Source: Aeromonas veronii (GTDB lineage: Bacteria > Pseudomonadota > Gammaproteobacteria > Enterobacterales > Aeromonadaceae). From it: a stretch of 64,000 nt of DNA. Below are positions 36,133-44,838 of this stretch, piece by piece (the stretch's first letter is position 1; each line of letters opens with the position of its first letter). The notes under the pieces are model-generated. The model did not search any database. It was not told the DNA's origin and was given only the letters and a program-made list of their open reading frames with translations. Both the position numbers and the translations under genes were made by a program. Location of the stretch: the NCBI GenBank assembly GCA_041319085.1, contig CP101033.1, positions 3,188,501-3,252,500 of the forward strand. Direction: 5' to 3'.

Positions 36133-37539
36133 ATGAGACCTAACACTATGAAACATCTGCAAAGTTCCGCTCAGGGTGCCCTTGTCGGGTTGGCCGTGGG
36201 AGATGCGCTCGGTACGACTCTTGAATTCAGCCAGCGAGACTCTCGTCCTGCATTGTTAGATATGATTGGCGGTGGCCCATTCAAGCTGGCGCCCGGTCAG
36301 TGGACTGACGACACCAGTATGGCGTTGTGCCTGGCAGACAGCTTGCTGAATTGCCATCGCCATGACCCCATCGATCAGCTTGAGCGTTATGTTCGCTGGT
36401 GGCGCCAAGGGGAGAATTCTGTCACTGGCCACTGCTTTGATATCGGTATGACTGTGAGTCGCGCACTGCAGTGTTATATGGACCAACATGAGCCCTATCC
36501 TGGCCTGCAAAGTGAACACAGTGCGGGTAATGGCAGTCTGATGCGACTGGCTCCCATCGCCATTTTCTATAGCAGTTACCATTCATTGCGTGATGAGAAA
36601 GCCGCGCTGTCGAATTTGGTGGAAATGGCGCGTCGCTCATCCATGACGACGCACCGACATCCTTTGGCGGTGTCGGCGTGTCAGGTCATGAGCCTGTTTA
36701 TTGATCATGCCATGGCAGCATTGGCGCCTGATGAAAACGAACAACCGTCACAGCACAGTAAGAGGTCAGTGCTGACTCTGTCAGACCTCGAGCTGAGCTT
36801 GCTCGGTACCTTGCCGGCCGAAATCGCGGCCATCGTAGCAGGCAGTTATCGTAATAAGCGCCGTGATGAGATCCGCAGCTCGGGTTACGTGGTGCATTCG
36901 CTTGAGGCTGCACTTTGGGCTTTTTGGCATAGCCAGAGCTTTGCCCAAGGGGCCTTGCTGGCCGCCAATCTCGGTGACGATGCCGATACGGTTGCCGCTA
37001 TCTATGGACAGTTAGCCGGCGCTTACTATGGCATCGATGCTATTCCAGCCGAGTGGCTCAAGAAGCTGGCGTGGAGTGAGCGTTTAATCGGTCTTGCCGC
37101 CACACTATCAGATCGCAACCTGCACCGTGTGCCTCAAGATGATGAGTTGCTGGTATTGCTCGAAACCATGCAGCGAAGTGCACAGGACGATACCACGCAT
37201 CAGGGCTCTCTCTTTCTGGAATTGGTCTACGAGTGTGGTGTGATGCAGCCTGACGGTATGACGGCACCAATTGCCAGGCAGGTATTTGGGAACGGGGTGA
37301 GTTGCAGTGAGGCGTTGCTGGCTGAATCGTTACTCTGGGGTAGGGAAGAGTGCTGTTGCCTGCTCGGTGCGCTGGCGCGGGCATCCCGCTTTAACAGTTT
37401 TTGTGGATCCGATGGTATCGCGGTGGACATCGAGAGTGGAGTGATCCCGGTGATCCTGCTGCGCTTGGCCACATTGCTTGGTACCACGTTTCATCACCCC
37501 TATTTGCCAACCGACGTGGTGGAGATCCCCGCACCATGA
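36133..37539 (+). CDS. ADP-ribosylglycohydrolase with extra C-terminal domain
   Basis: A 468-residue protein. Residues 10 to about 320 are an ARH/DraG fold, which removes ADP-ribose from proteins or nucleic acids: GDALG (23-27), WTDDTS (57-62, metal ligands), AGNGSLMRLAPIA, and NLGDDADTVAAIYGQLAGAY are all intact, so it should be active. The last ~110 residues (ASRFNSFCGSDGIAVDIESG and following) resemble DUF6508; this is a tentative match. The start at 36133 has AGGGA eight bases upstream; 36115 is the alternative. Its stop overlaps the next gene (ATGA). First gene of a five-ORF operon. Confidence 0.85.
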   Translation: MRPNTMKHLQSSAQGALVGLAVGDALGTTLEFSQRDSRPALLDMIGGGPFKLAPGQWTDDTSMALCLADSLLNCHRHDPIDQLERYVRWWRQGENSVTGHCFDIGMTVSRALQCYMDQHEPYPGLQSEHSAGNGSLMRLAPIAIFYSSYHSLRDEKAALSNLVEMARRSSMTTHRHPLAVSACQVMSLFIDHAMAALAPDENEQPSQHSKRSVLTLSDLELSLLGTLPAEIAAIVAGSYRNKRRDEIRSSGYVVHSLEAALWAFWHSQSFAQGALLAANLGDDADTVAAIYGQLAGAYYGIDAIPAEWLKKLAWSERLIGLAATLSDRNLHRVPQDDELLVLLETMQRSAQDDTTHQGSLFLELVYECGVMQPDGMTAPIARQVFGNGVSCSEALLAESLLWGREECCCLLGALARASRFNSFCGSDGIAVDIESGVIPVILLRLATLLGTTFHHPYLPTDVVEIPAP

Positions 37540-38474
37540 ATACTCCTCGCAATCTTATCTTCATCGGTGATGTGCATGGGCGTGCCGACAAGCTGGAGTC
37601 ACTGCTAACAGCACTTAACTTTGACGCTGCCGATCCCCACTCTCGTGCCGGTGATAGCCAGTTGGTGTTTGTCGGCGATCTCATCGACAACCGTGATACC
37701 AGCAATGTGGATCATCTGCGCATCCTCTCACTGGTCAAGGATCTGTGTGAACGCGGGTTGGCCTATTGCCTCATGGGTAATCACGAATTTAATGCTGTGG
37801 GTTTTTGGGCCACGCATCCTGAGAGCAACGCCCCCCTGCGTGAGCACAACGAGAAGAATCGTCAGCAGCATCAGGTGTTTCTGGATGAGGTGGGTGAGCA
37901 AAGTAAGCAGCATCAATCGTGGATCGAGTGGTTCAAGGCGCGCCCGTTGTTTCTCGATTTTGGCCCGTTGCGAGCCATCCATGCCTGTTGGGATGAACGT
38001 GCCATTGAGCGGCTGCGCCCTTATCTCGATGACACGAATGCGCTGAAAGAAGAGCACTGGGTCAACGCCTTTGACCGCCAGCATGAGCTTTTCACGCTAT
38101 GTGAAGTCGTGCTCAAAGGTCCAGAAGTTCCGCTGCCAGAGGGGCACCATTTCCTCGACAAGCATGGTGTGCCGCGTCACCACATTCGGGTGCGCTGGTG
38201 GAAGGAAAATGCCACCACTTACCGTGAGTTGGGTCAGGTGCACGATGCGGCCGTGGACAGTTTGCCTGATCTTCCACTCTCAGACAGCAACCAGCCGCTC
38301 GCACAAACGGTGCCCGTCGTGGTGGGGCACTACACACTGGGTGGTCAGCCAGCACAGCTCGGCCGGCAGGTGATCTGCGTAGACTACAACGCCGCCCATC
38401 CGGATCACCCCCTGGTGGCTTGGGAGTGGTCGCTTGACCGTCCTTCACGCTTTGTCGTGGCACCTCCGGTTTAG
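37536..38474 (+). CDS. Metallophosphoesterase 1
   Basis: A 312-residue calcineurin-like phosphoesterase. GDVHG (11-15), GDLIDNR (47-53), GNHE (81-84), a later IHACWDE and VVVGHY supply the metal ligands in the order of PPP-type and ApaH/PrpE-like enzymes, so a nucleotide or nucleoside-polyphosphate substrate is plausible but not shown. It is coupled to the ADP-ribosylglycohydrolase by a 4-base overlap and is a paralogue of the second phosphoesterase downstream. Confidence 0.85.
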   Translation: MNTPRNLIFIGDVHGRADKLESLLTALNFDAADPHSRAGDSQLVFVGDLIDNRDTSNVDHLRILSLVKDLCERGLAYCLMGNHEFNAVGFWATHPESNAPLREHNEKNRQQHQVFLDEVGEQSKQHQSWIEWFKARPLFLDFGPLRAIHACWDERAIERLRPYLDDTNALKEEHWVNAFDRQHELFTLCEVVLKGPEVPLPEGHHFLDKHGVPRHHIRVRWWKENATTYRELGQVHDAAVDSLPDLPLSDSNQPLAQTVPVVVGHYTLGGQPAQLGRQVICVDYNAAHPDHPLVAWEWSLDRPSRFVVAPPV

Positions 38475-38486
38475 CCGCCCCGGAGG
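38464..38486 (+). terminator. Hairpin at the end of metallophosphoesterase 1
   Basis: CCTCCGG and CCGGAGG pair across the stop codon of the first phosphoesterase gene. There is no T run, so it may tune rather than end transcription into the rest of the operon. Confidence 0.4.
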
Positions 38487-38523
38487 CCTGGTGACGTCAA
38501 CTCGTTATCTCACGAGGATATAC

Positions 38524-38634
38524 ATGAATAGTTCAGTTCGTTATGGCATGGGGCGAAGGGGCCCTATTGCCTGCGCCGACAACGGCGAAAAATTTCTTAT
38601 CCAATACGCAAGGAGACTGGTTGATGAGCAGTGA
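38524..38634 (+). CDS. Small ORF (36 aa) between the phosphoesterases
   Basis: Starts MNSSVRYGMGRRGP and ends ARRLVDEQ, with GAGG seven bases before the ATG. Its stop codon overlaps the start of the second phosphoesterase by 11 bases, so its translation could control that gene. It could be a leader, a small subunit or chance; no family is recognised. Confidence 0.4.
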   Translation: MNSSVRYGMGRRGPIACADNGEKFLIQYARRLVDEQ

Positions 38635-39961
38635 AGAGTGTCTGGTTTTTATCGGAGATGTGCACGCTCAATATGACCAGTTGCAAGAGCTGCTCAAGTC
38701 TGTTGATTTTGACCTCGATGATGCAGACTCCATGGCTTATTGCCCCTTCGTCACCCTGGTGTTTGTTGGGGATCTTATCGACAACAGTGCCCAGCCTGGC
38801 ATTGATCATGGCAAGACGCTGGCGCTGGTCCATCAACTGCACCAGGCAGGGCGAGCCCAATGCATCATGGGGAATCACGAATTCAATGCTACCGGTTTCT
38901 GGATGCGACATCCGGTCACAGGGCTACCGCTGCGTGAGCACACCCAGGTGCATCGTGCGCAGCATCAAGGGTTCCTCGATGAGGTGGGTGAAGGGAGTGA
39001 GTGTCATCAACAGTGGGTTGAGTGGTTCATGACCCTGCCACTCTTTGTCGACTTTGGGCATGTGCGTTCAGTCCATGCCTGTTGGGATGATGATGCGATT
39101 GCCAGGTTGCGCCCCTATCTGAATGAACACAATGCCCTGCGCAAAGAGCATTGGGTCGATGCGTTCAACCCCGAGCATGAGCTGTATGCGCTGTGCGAGC
39201 TGCTGCTCAAGGGGCCAGAAACAGCGTTGCCTGAAGGGCTCTGTTTCTACGACCGAATGGGACATCCCCGGACCTCGGTGCGTCAGCGCTGGTGGCTGGA
39301 GCAGGCAACCACCTATCGAGAGTTGGCGCAGGTAAGTCGGGATATGCGTCGGTTGGTCCCTGATCTGCCCTTGCCGGCTCCATGGCAAGGTCCCGATTTG
39401 GACGTGCCTGTCGTCGTAGGACATTACGCATTGGAAGGGGTCCCTGGCCCACTGTCAAACCGGGTCATCTGCGTCGATTACAGTGGTGCCAGTGCTGAGC
39501 GACCACTTGTTAGCTACACCATCACGATTGATGAAGAGAACCCGGGGCCTCATTTCCCATCGGAAAGTCACTACTTCTCGCCTTGGTTATCGACCTACCT
39601 TGGCAGTGCCGGTGACGGTATGAATCGACAGATGTGGAAGTTGCTTGAAGAAGAGCCCGTTTGGCAACTGTCGTCGGCTCAGCATGGTGAGTTTGTGGCT
39701 CATGTGGACGAGATCCTGTGGCGTTGGTGGGATCCGGTCAATATCAACTGGCTCGATGAGTGCCGTAACGAGTATTACGGCTATGTGGATAACGTGACGA
39801 CCGTTGCTCTGCTTGGGGATCTCGACACGCTGGCTGGATTTTTACTCTGCCTTGAAACCACCCATTTTGGCTCCAACCATGATAACACCCGTTGCGGACG
39901 GGTCGCCCGGCGGATTATGGATGCCTTACACGACTGTGGCGAAGCCAATGACCTGCACTAA
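38624..39961 (+). CDS. Metallophosphoesterase 2 with C-terminal extension
   Basis: A 445-residue protein. Residues 1-300 are a paralogue of the preceding phosphoesterase (GDVHA at 11-15, GDLIDN, GNHEFNATGFW, VHACWDD, VVVGHY). The GDVHG Gly is Ala here and the Arg of GDLIDNR is lost, so activity may differ. The last ~130 residues (VDEILWRWWDPVNINW; RNEYYGYVDNV) recall DUF1871-like domains; tentative. The start at 38624 has AGGAG eight bases upstream. The Nudix gene overlaps its end. Confidence 0.83.
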   Translation: MSSEECLVFIGDVHAQYDQLQELLKSVDFDLDDADSMAYCPFVTLVFVGDLIDNSAQPGIDHGKTLALVHQLHQAGRAQCIMGNHEFNATGFWMRHPVTGLPLREHTQVHRAQHQGFLDEVGEGSECHQQWVEWFMTLPLFVDFGHVRSVHACWDDDAIARLRPYLNEHNALRKEHWVDAFNPEHELYALCELLLKGPETALPEGLCFYDRMGHPRTSVRQRWWLEQATTYRELAQVSRDMRRLVPDLPLPAPWQGPDLDVPVVVGHYALEGVPGPLSNRVICVDYSGASAERPLVSYTITIDEENPGPHFPSESHYFSPWLSTYLGSAGDGMNRQMWKLLEEEPVWQLSSAQHGEFVAHVDEILWRWWDPVNINWLDECRNEYYGYVDNVTTVALLGDLDTLAGFLLCLETTHFGSNHDNTRCGRVARRIMDALHDCGEANDLH

Positions 39962-40343
39962 CAACACCCCCTCTCACAAAAAGCGTCGCCGGGGCACCGT
40001 CATAGTCGAACTGCCTGACGGTATTTTGCTGACACGGATGCGTCGCGACCATTACCTTCTGCCGGGGGGACAGGCTGAAAAGAACGAGCCGCGCATCATG
40101 ACAGCAATCCGTGAACTCAAGGAAGAGACCGGCTTGATTGCAGAAGAGGTACGTTACCTCTTCGACTTCGAAAGCCACTATTATCGTCATAAGGTGTTTT
40201 ATATTCGAGCCAGTGGTATCCCGGTACCAAGTCATGAAATTGATACGCTGGCTTATTATCAAGCGGATATGCCAGATTTGGCCGATAGCTCGAGAAAGAT
40301 CATCGCGTGCTACTTGGCTCAGCATAAGAGCAGCATGGTTTAA
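39948..40343 (+). CDS. Nudix hydrolase
   Basis: A 131-residue Nudix protein with a perfect Nudix box at residues 41-63 (GQAEKNE, then RELKEETGL). Nudix enzymes cleave nucleoside diphosphates linked to another moiety, such as ADP-ribose or NADH. Next to an ADP-ribosylglycohydrolase, ADP-ribose is the natural guess. The ATG at 39948 lies inside the end of the phosphoesterase gene, so the two are coupled; the longer frame is rejected as it runs through that gene. Confidence 0.87.
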   Translation: MTCTNNTPSHKKRRRGTVIVELPDGILLTRMRRDHYLLPGGQAEKNEPRIMTAIRELKEETGLIAEEVRYLFDFESHYYRHKVFYIRASGIPVPSHEIDTLAYYQADMPDLADSSRKIIACYLAQHKSSMV

Positions 40344-40354
40344 CCTGCGCACAT

Positions 40355-40386
40355 AAGAGCAGCCTCTTGAAAAAGAGGCTGCTCTT
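40355..40386 (+). terminator. Terminator of the ARH-phosphoesterase-Nudix operon
   Basis: A perfect 14-bp stem (40355-40368 with 40373-40386) with a GAAA loop follows the Nudix stop codon by 10 bases. It faces the end of the converging gene at 40457. Confidence 0.8.
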
Positions 40387-40456
40387 GAATATGAAGTCAC
40401 GCCAGTACCAGCTTATCTGCTTTATCTGCTTGTATAAGGTCCGTCATCTCTGATGG

Positions 40457-41164
40457 CTAATCGCTGTTCATCCCTCTGTGGGCATCCAGTACTCGCCAGT
40501 CAATATCTGTTTGTTGCTTACCATCCCACCAATAAAATCGGCTGCTTCTTCGTTTCTTTAAATGCTCAAACCATGGCAAAGTGATATGGTAGAAAGAGTG
40601 ATAGTGCTCATTATCGGTATAATCCAGCTTGCCCAGTCTAATTATGTTTTCGACGTTTAACTTGGTTTTCTTGTGGATATATTTGCCGATGGTGACCAGG
40701 GGCGACTCTTTGCAAGAGAGCGTCAGCGTTGGAAATGTATAGCATGACGCTCCGGGCTCTTTGCTCAGCAGCCAGCCCCGCGAATCTTCGATAAGCAACG
40801 TGAGTTGATTGGTTTTCTTGATGTCTCCACGGTGCAGGAACTCGTGAAAATTACCATCATGGATCAACTCACCGCCAGTCTCTCCCTTGAACTGTACCGC
40901 AGGCTCAGAATAGAGATTGGTTAGTTCAAGCCAGGGCAAGTTAAAGCCACCGTAGTCTTTACCCGCTTGAAGTCCCCACTCGGATAATTGGCCATGGATC
41001 ATGGCCGCATCATAGTCGTTCATGGCACCAAGCCGCAGTATACGACCATCATGATAACCCCAGAAGAAATCCGGATCCCAAAGTGCGGCTCGACCGCCAG
41101 GAAAGACGTCGGCTAGCCGGTCGAAGTGAACGAAGATATTCATGCATGAAATGGCAACTGCCAT
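40457..41164 (-). CDS. Hypothetical protein, possibly Nudix-fold without the box
   Basis: A 235-residue protein with GGAG seven bases before its ATG. Residues 110-205 run as strand-helix-strand segments (QLTLLIEDSRGWLLSKEPGA; SPLVTIGKYIHKKTKL; LGKLDYTDNEHYHSFYHITL) that recall a Nudix fold, but no Nudix box is present. The N-terminal 100 residues (FPGGRAALWDPDFFWGYHDG) are unknown. It converges on the Nudix operon. No function assigned. Confidence 0.6.
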   Translation of the reverse strand: MAVAISCMNIFVHFDRLADVFPGGRAALWDPDFFWGYHDGRILRLGAMNDYDAAMIHGQLSEWGLQAGKDYGGFNLPWLELTNLYSEPAVQFKGETGGELIHDGNFHEFLHRGDIKKTNQLTLLIEDSRGWLLSKEPGASCYTFPTLTLSCKESPLVTIGKYIHKKTKLNVENIIRLGKLDYTDNEHYHSFYHITLPWFEHLKKRRSSRFYWWDGKQQTDIDWRVLDAHRGMNSD

Positions 41165-41400
41165 AGTATCTCTCCAATATGTTAGAGAATGATAAGGTCA
41201 ATAAATTGATGTAAAGAATAAATAAACGGTACTTTTTAGGTGTGTTTTAAATGGCCGTGAAAATATGTCGGTGATAGTGTCTACTGGCTGTTATTATTTT
41301 TTCGAGATCGGGATTAACTGTGGACGGAGTGATTATCTCACTGCTTATTGAACCATTTCGCGATCCAGCTCACGCCTGAGCTTGGGTGAGCCGTGTGGTG

Positions 41401-41420
41401 ATATGGTTATGTCGCATTTT
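41401..41420 (+). repeat. Partial conserved junction element, copy 2
   Basis: ATATGGTTATGTCGCATTTT matches the 55768-55797 element with about eight central bases missing. It sits between the hypothetical gene at 40457 and the WYL gene at 41449. Confidence 0.45.
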
Positions 41421-41434
41421 CAGGCAGATATATT

Positions 41435-41458
41435 GGCTGCCAGCTAACTCAGGCAGCC
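41435..41458 (-). terminator. Hairpin at the end of the WYL gene
   Basis: GGCTGCC (41435-41441) and GGCAGCC (41452-41458) pair across the stop codon of the minus-strand WYL gene. It is a weak terminator at best. Confidence 0.45.
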
Positions 41459-42444
41459 TCATAAGGCGAGAGGTTAAACTCTTCAGCGTCATCTTGAATA
41501 TAGGTCAACATGCCTTGATGTATCGTCAACCAGCGGCGCAGTAATTCGGTATCAGGTAACTCATCGCGCAGTATCCACTTATCTTCTTCATGATCCTTAA
41601 TCAGTTGCATGGTGGAGGATAGTGGTGTTTCGCGCAAAATTCTGGCTAATGGTTCGGCAATAATGGCATGCAGCCGTATGGGGGCTCTGGCGTGAAATTG
41701 CCCATGGCCTGCTGCCAGATAAGCATCGATGTCAAAATCAGAGGCATCATCCAAGGTTTCACCGTGCAATAGCTGCGCACTGCTCATTCGATGCAGGGCA
41801 AAGAGCTTGTTCTGACGTGAGCCAGGAGAGCGGCCAATCAGATAGGTGACCTGCGCTTCCTGCAGCAGGCCAAGCGGCATGATATGGCGCTGGCGCGCCG
41901 CGTCATCTCCCAGCCCCTGATAATCAACTGCCAGAGGGATCGATTCGGCAACGGCGTGTTGAACGACGTCAAGAACGGCCAGGTCAATGGTCGGTGGCTG
42001 CAGCAGATAACAGGGGGGAATAATACGCACCTTGTTCATCAATGAGGCATGGCGATTAAAGCGCTTATCTTCTTCAAGCAGTGTTCTGGCCTGGGCAAAT
42101 TGTGTTTCCAGCACCTTCAGCAGTGAGGCGGGAAGCAGGGGTTTCAGCTGTTGCTCCAGAAGGGAAAAGCTCAGCGCTTCGGCGGTCGTCATGGCCACAA
42201 ATTGTTGCTGGCGAGAAGGGCGGAGCCAGAGGCAAGGGTTCTTGCCTGATGCATGAACCAGCCCGACTTCCTCAAGCTGACGCAGGTCCCGCTCGGTGGT
42301 GCGCTTGTCTACAAAAAAACCGTGTTGCTCCAGAGCCTGATTGGCGGATCGACTGGTCATGCCCTGTCCATGCTGCGGCAATAATTGTAATAAGTGCCAT
42401 TGTCTGCGCAGGGGTTGGCGACTGTCGGCGCTTGGCATTTTCAT
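41449..42444 (-). CDS. WYL-domain transcriptional regulator
   Basis: A 331-residue regulator. Residues 1-70 are a DeoR-like winged helix (RRQWHLLQLLPQHGQGMTSR; KRTTERDLRQLEEVGLV). Residues 140-240 form the WYL sensor (SIPLAVDYQGLG; RHIMPLGLLQEAQVTYLIGR, FALHRMSSAQLL). WYL regulators often repress defence genes and bind nucleic acid or nucleotide ligands. It is divergent from the double-AAA gene, with about 240 bases between them. Confidence 0.88.
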   Translation of the reverse strand: MKMPSADSRQPLRRQWHLLQLLPQHGQGMTSRSANQALEQHGFFVDKRTTERDLRQLEEVGLVHASGKNPCLWLRPSRQQQFVAMTTAEALSFSLLEQQLKPLLPASLLKVLETQFAQARTLLEEDKRFNRHASLMNKVRIIPPCYLLQPPTIDLAVLDVVQHAVAESIPLAVDYQGLGDDAARQRHIMPLGLLQEAQVTYLIGRSPGSRQNKLFALHRMSSAQLLHGETLDDASDFDIDAYLAAGHGQFHARAPIRLHAIIAEPLARILRETPLSSTMQLIKDHEEDKWILRDELPDTELLRRWLTIHQGMLTYIQDDAEEFNLSPYEAA

Positions 42445-42590
42445 TCCTTGTTATCTGCGATGGGCCCAGAGTGTCTTGCATAATTGAGCTCTCATTCAAG
42501 TAGTTTCTCCCCAAGTTGTGAACCGGCCAGATAATCCGTCTGCATTCCTGATGGCTGTTGTATCTCATTGATAATGCTACATGTGTTTTT

Positions 42591-42641
42591 ATCCAGTACG
42601 AGCAATCCCCGAAGGCGCGACCTATAACGTCGTACCTGGAT
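42591..42641. promoter_or_regulatory. Near-perfect inverted repeat upstream of the AAA gene
   Basis: ATCCAGTACGA (42591-42601) and TCGTACCTGGAT (42630-42641) are inverted repeats with one extra base. They lie between the divergent WYL and AAA genes and would suit an operator for the WYL protein. Confidence 0.5.
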
Positions 42642-42683
42642 CGTATGATCGCTGCATCGATGTACTGAGGGAGATGTAGCGAT

Positions 42684-44798
42684 ATGCCCATGATCAACAA
42701 GTATTGGCAGAGCAATGAAGTGGATGCATTGGCATGCACTTATCTGAGCCGTTTGTTGCAAGAAGTCCCCGAACTGTTTGAACATCTGCAAGAGACAGAG
42801 CCACAAGATTTGCCGGAGTTTTATCTGGCCAAAGAAGACCTGACCAGCAAGGTAATGCTCAAGAAGGTACTCACCGTCCGGATGTCGCGACCGGTGACAG
42901 GGCCGTTTGCCAGTAATAGCCAGTCACTCTGTCGCCAGATGGGCGATACCAGCGGTATCGGCTTGGCGCTGCTGCAGTTTGTGACCATCTATACCCTGCA
43001 CCAGGGACTGCAGGAGGCGCTCACTGAAGCCAGTTATCTCAGTGAGCACCGCACCCGCCTTTCGCTGCTGGCAGCCCTCACTGAGCAGCCGGTTGATGAG
43101 TTAAACCGGTTTTTGGTTAATCCCAACTGGATGGTCGATGTAGACATGCTCTGGCGTGAGCCTACGGCACTGTTGGGGCTCTCCATCCGCATGGATCTGG
43201 GGATGGCCGAACGCCTGTTTCATCATCCACTGCACCATCCGCTTGAGCTGGTGGCAAACTGCCTGGAGGCGATGCCGGGTGGTGACCTGACACTGGCTGA
43301 TTATCAGCATATGTCGTTGGGAAATTTGGTTGAGCATGCTCGCCAGTTGCCACGAATGGCCCCAGTCGGCTGGAACACCCTATTGTGGGGGCGACCTGGG
43401 ACCGGCAAGACCCAGTTTGCTTGCCTGCTGGCCAGAGAAGCAGGAATGACGCTCTATTCACTGCGCTGTGTAGAGCAAAGTCGCTATCGCCAGGGAGCAG
43501 AGAGCCGTAGCCGGTTGCGCGATCTGTTGTTAGCGCAGCGCCTGCTTAGTGGCTGCAACAACAATATGCTACTGGTTGATGAGGCCGATGACCTGCTTGG
43601 TCAGGGGGCCATGCCCAAGCAGCAGCGCCATCAGTTGCTGGAGAAAAACCCGGTTCCGGTGATCTGGACTACCAACGATATCACGCAAATCGAGACGGCC
43701 ACTTTGCGGCGCTTTAACTGGCTGCAGCGGTTTGAACATCCTGACGCAGATGTCAGACTGCACATCTATGAGAACGCACTGCGTGGCTGCCGTATCCCCA
43801 AACAGCAGATACTGATCTGGGCCGGACAGCGCTGGATGTCCCCTGGGGATATCTGCCGAATGGCTGATGTGATTAAGGGGATGGGTCTCAAAGGTAACAA
43901 GGCGGTGATGGCCATTGAGCGCTGGATGTGGCAACGAGAGCAAGCGATCACCGCGGCGTCACACTCCCCGCATGAAGTGATGGAGATGGAGGGCTCCGAC
44001 ACGTACACCGTTTATATGAACACGCCTTATCGCATGGAGGGCGTGTTCAACCCCGGTCTGCTCAGCCTGCAGGGGCATGACAGCGTCATGAAGCAAGACA
44101 TTGAGGTTGGTGAACTGCTGTCAACCCTCATACAGGCCAGAGAGGGACGGGTGCTGCTGCATGGCAAACCGGGGACGGGCAAAACAGCACTGGTTCATTA
44201 TATCGGCGAGCAGATTGGCTGCAGTGTTGTGAAACGGCTGGGATCCGATCTGCTGCAAAAGTATGTCGGTGAATCGGAGAAGTTGATCGCCGCCGCCTTC
44301 ACCGAGGCAACTGAACGTCGGGCCATTCTGTTTCTCGATGAGGTCGATAGTCTGCTCAGTGATCGCCGTGGACACTACCAGGGGTGGGAAACCAGCCAGG
44401 TCAACGAGCTATTACAGCAGATAGAGCAGTTTACCGGCATGTTGGTGATTGCCACCAACTTCATCGAACGGCTCGACAGTGCGGTGGCACGCCGCTTTGA
44501 CTACCAAATTGAGTTACACCCGCTTGCTACCGATCAACTCATGACAGCACTGGAAGAGTTTATCGACTTTATTACGATGTTTGAGTTGTCACCGCGGTTG
44601 AGCGAGCTGGGTGATATCACCCTGGGGGATATTGCCGTCCTCAAGCGCCGTCAGCGTCTGCAGCGACGTGTTCTCAGCGCCGATGAGATCATCAACATAC
44701 TCAGCAAGTTGGTCGCGGGTCGCGAGAAGGGTAATCCTCGCCCCATGGGATTTGTGAAATCCGCCCCGATTATGTTTAAAAAAACGGGCACCGACTAG
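42684..44798 (+). CDS. Tandem-AAA ATPase
   Basis: A 704-residue protein with two AAA modules. Module 1 has GRPGTGKT (236-243) and Walker B MLLVDEADDLL with a WTTND sensor. Module 2 has GKPGTGKT (494-501), Walker B ILFLDEVDSLL, sensor VIATNF and a VARRFDY segment. The first 220 residues are helical and unassigned. Such ATPases remodel proteins or nucleic acids; the target is unknown. Beside a WYL regulator and HEPN-like gene it may act in a conflict system. It ends in a shared terminator. Confidence 0.85.
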   Translation: MPMINKYWQSNEVDALACTYLSRLLQEVPELFEHLQETEPQDLPEFYLAKEDLTSKVMLKKVLTVRMSRPVTGPFASNSQSLCRQMGDTSGIGLALLQFVTIYTLHQGLQEALTEASYLSEHRTRLSLLAALTEQPVDELNRFLVNPNWMVDVDMLWREPTALLGLSIRMDLGMAERLFHHPLHHPLELVANCLEAMPGGDLTLADYQHMSLGNLVEHARQLPRMAPVGWNTLLWGRPGTGKTQFACLLAREAGMTLYSLRCVEQSRYRQGAESRSRLRDLLLAQRLLSGCNNNMLLVDEADDLLGQGAMPKQQRHQLLEKNPVPVIWTTNDITQIETATLRRFNWLQRFEHPDADVRLHIYENALRGCRIPKQQILIWAGQRWMSPGDICRMADVIKGMGLKGNKAVMAIERWMWQREQAITAASHSPHEVMEMEGSDTYTVYMNTPYRMEGVFNPGLLSLQGHDSVMKQDIEVGELLSTLIQAREGRVLLHGKPGTGKTALVHYIGEQIGCSVVKRLGSDLLQKYVGESEKLIAAAFTEATERRAILFLDEVDSLLSDRRGHYQGWETSQVNELLQQIEQFTGMLVIATNFIERLDSAVARRFDYQIELHPLATDQLMTALEEFIDFITMFELSPRLSELGDITLGDIAVLKRRQRLQRRVLSADEIINILSKLVAGREKGNPRPMGFVKSAPIMFKKTGTD

Positions 44799-44804
44799 GT
44801 GCCC
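44786..44804. terminator. Terminator shared by the AAA and HEPN-like genes
   Basis: GGGCACC (44786-44792) and GGTGCCC (44798-44804) pair around GACTA, and the As on the left give a U tail to the minus-strand transcript. The stem includes the AAA stop codon. Confidence 0.6.
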
Positions 44805-44838
44805 ACGCCTGGTGACTGAAACCGCTGGAATGCTACCG

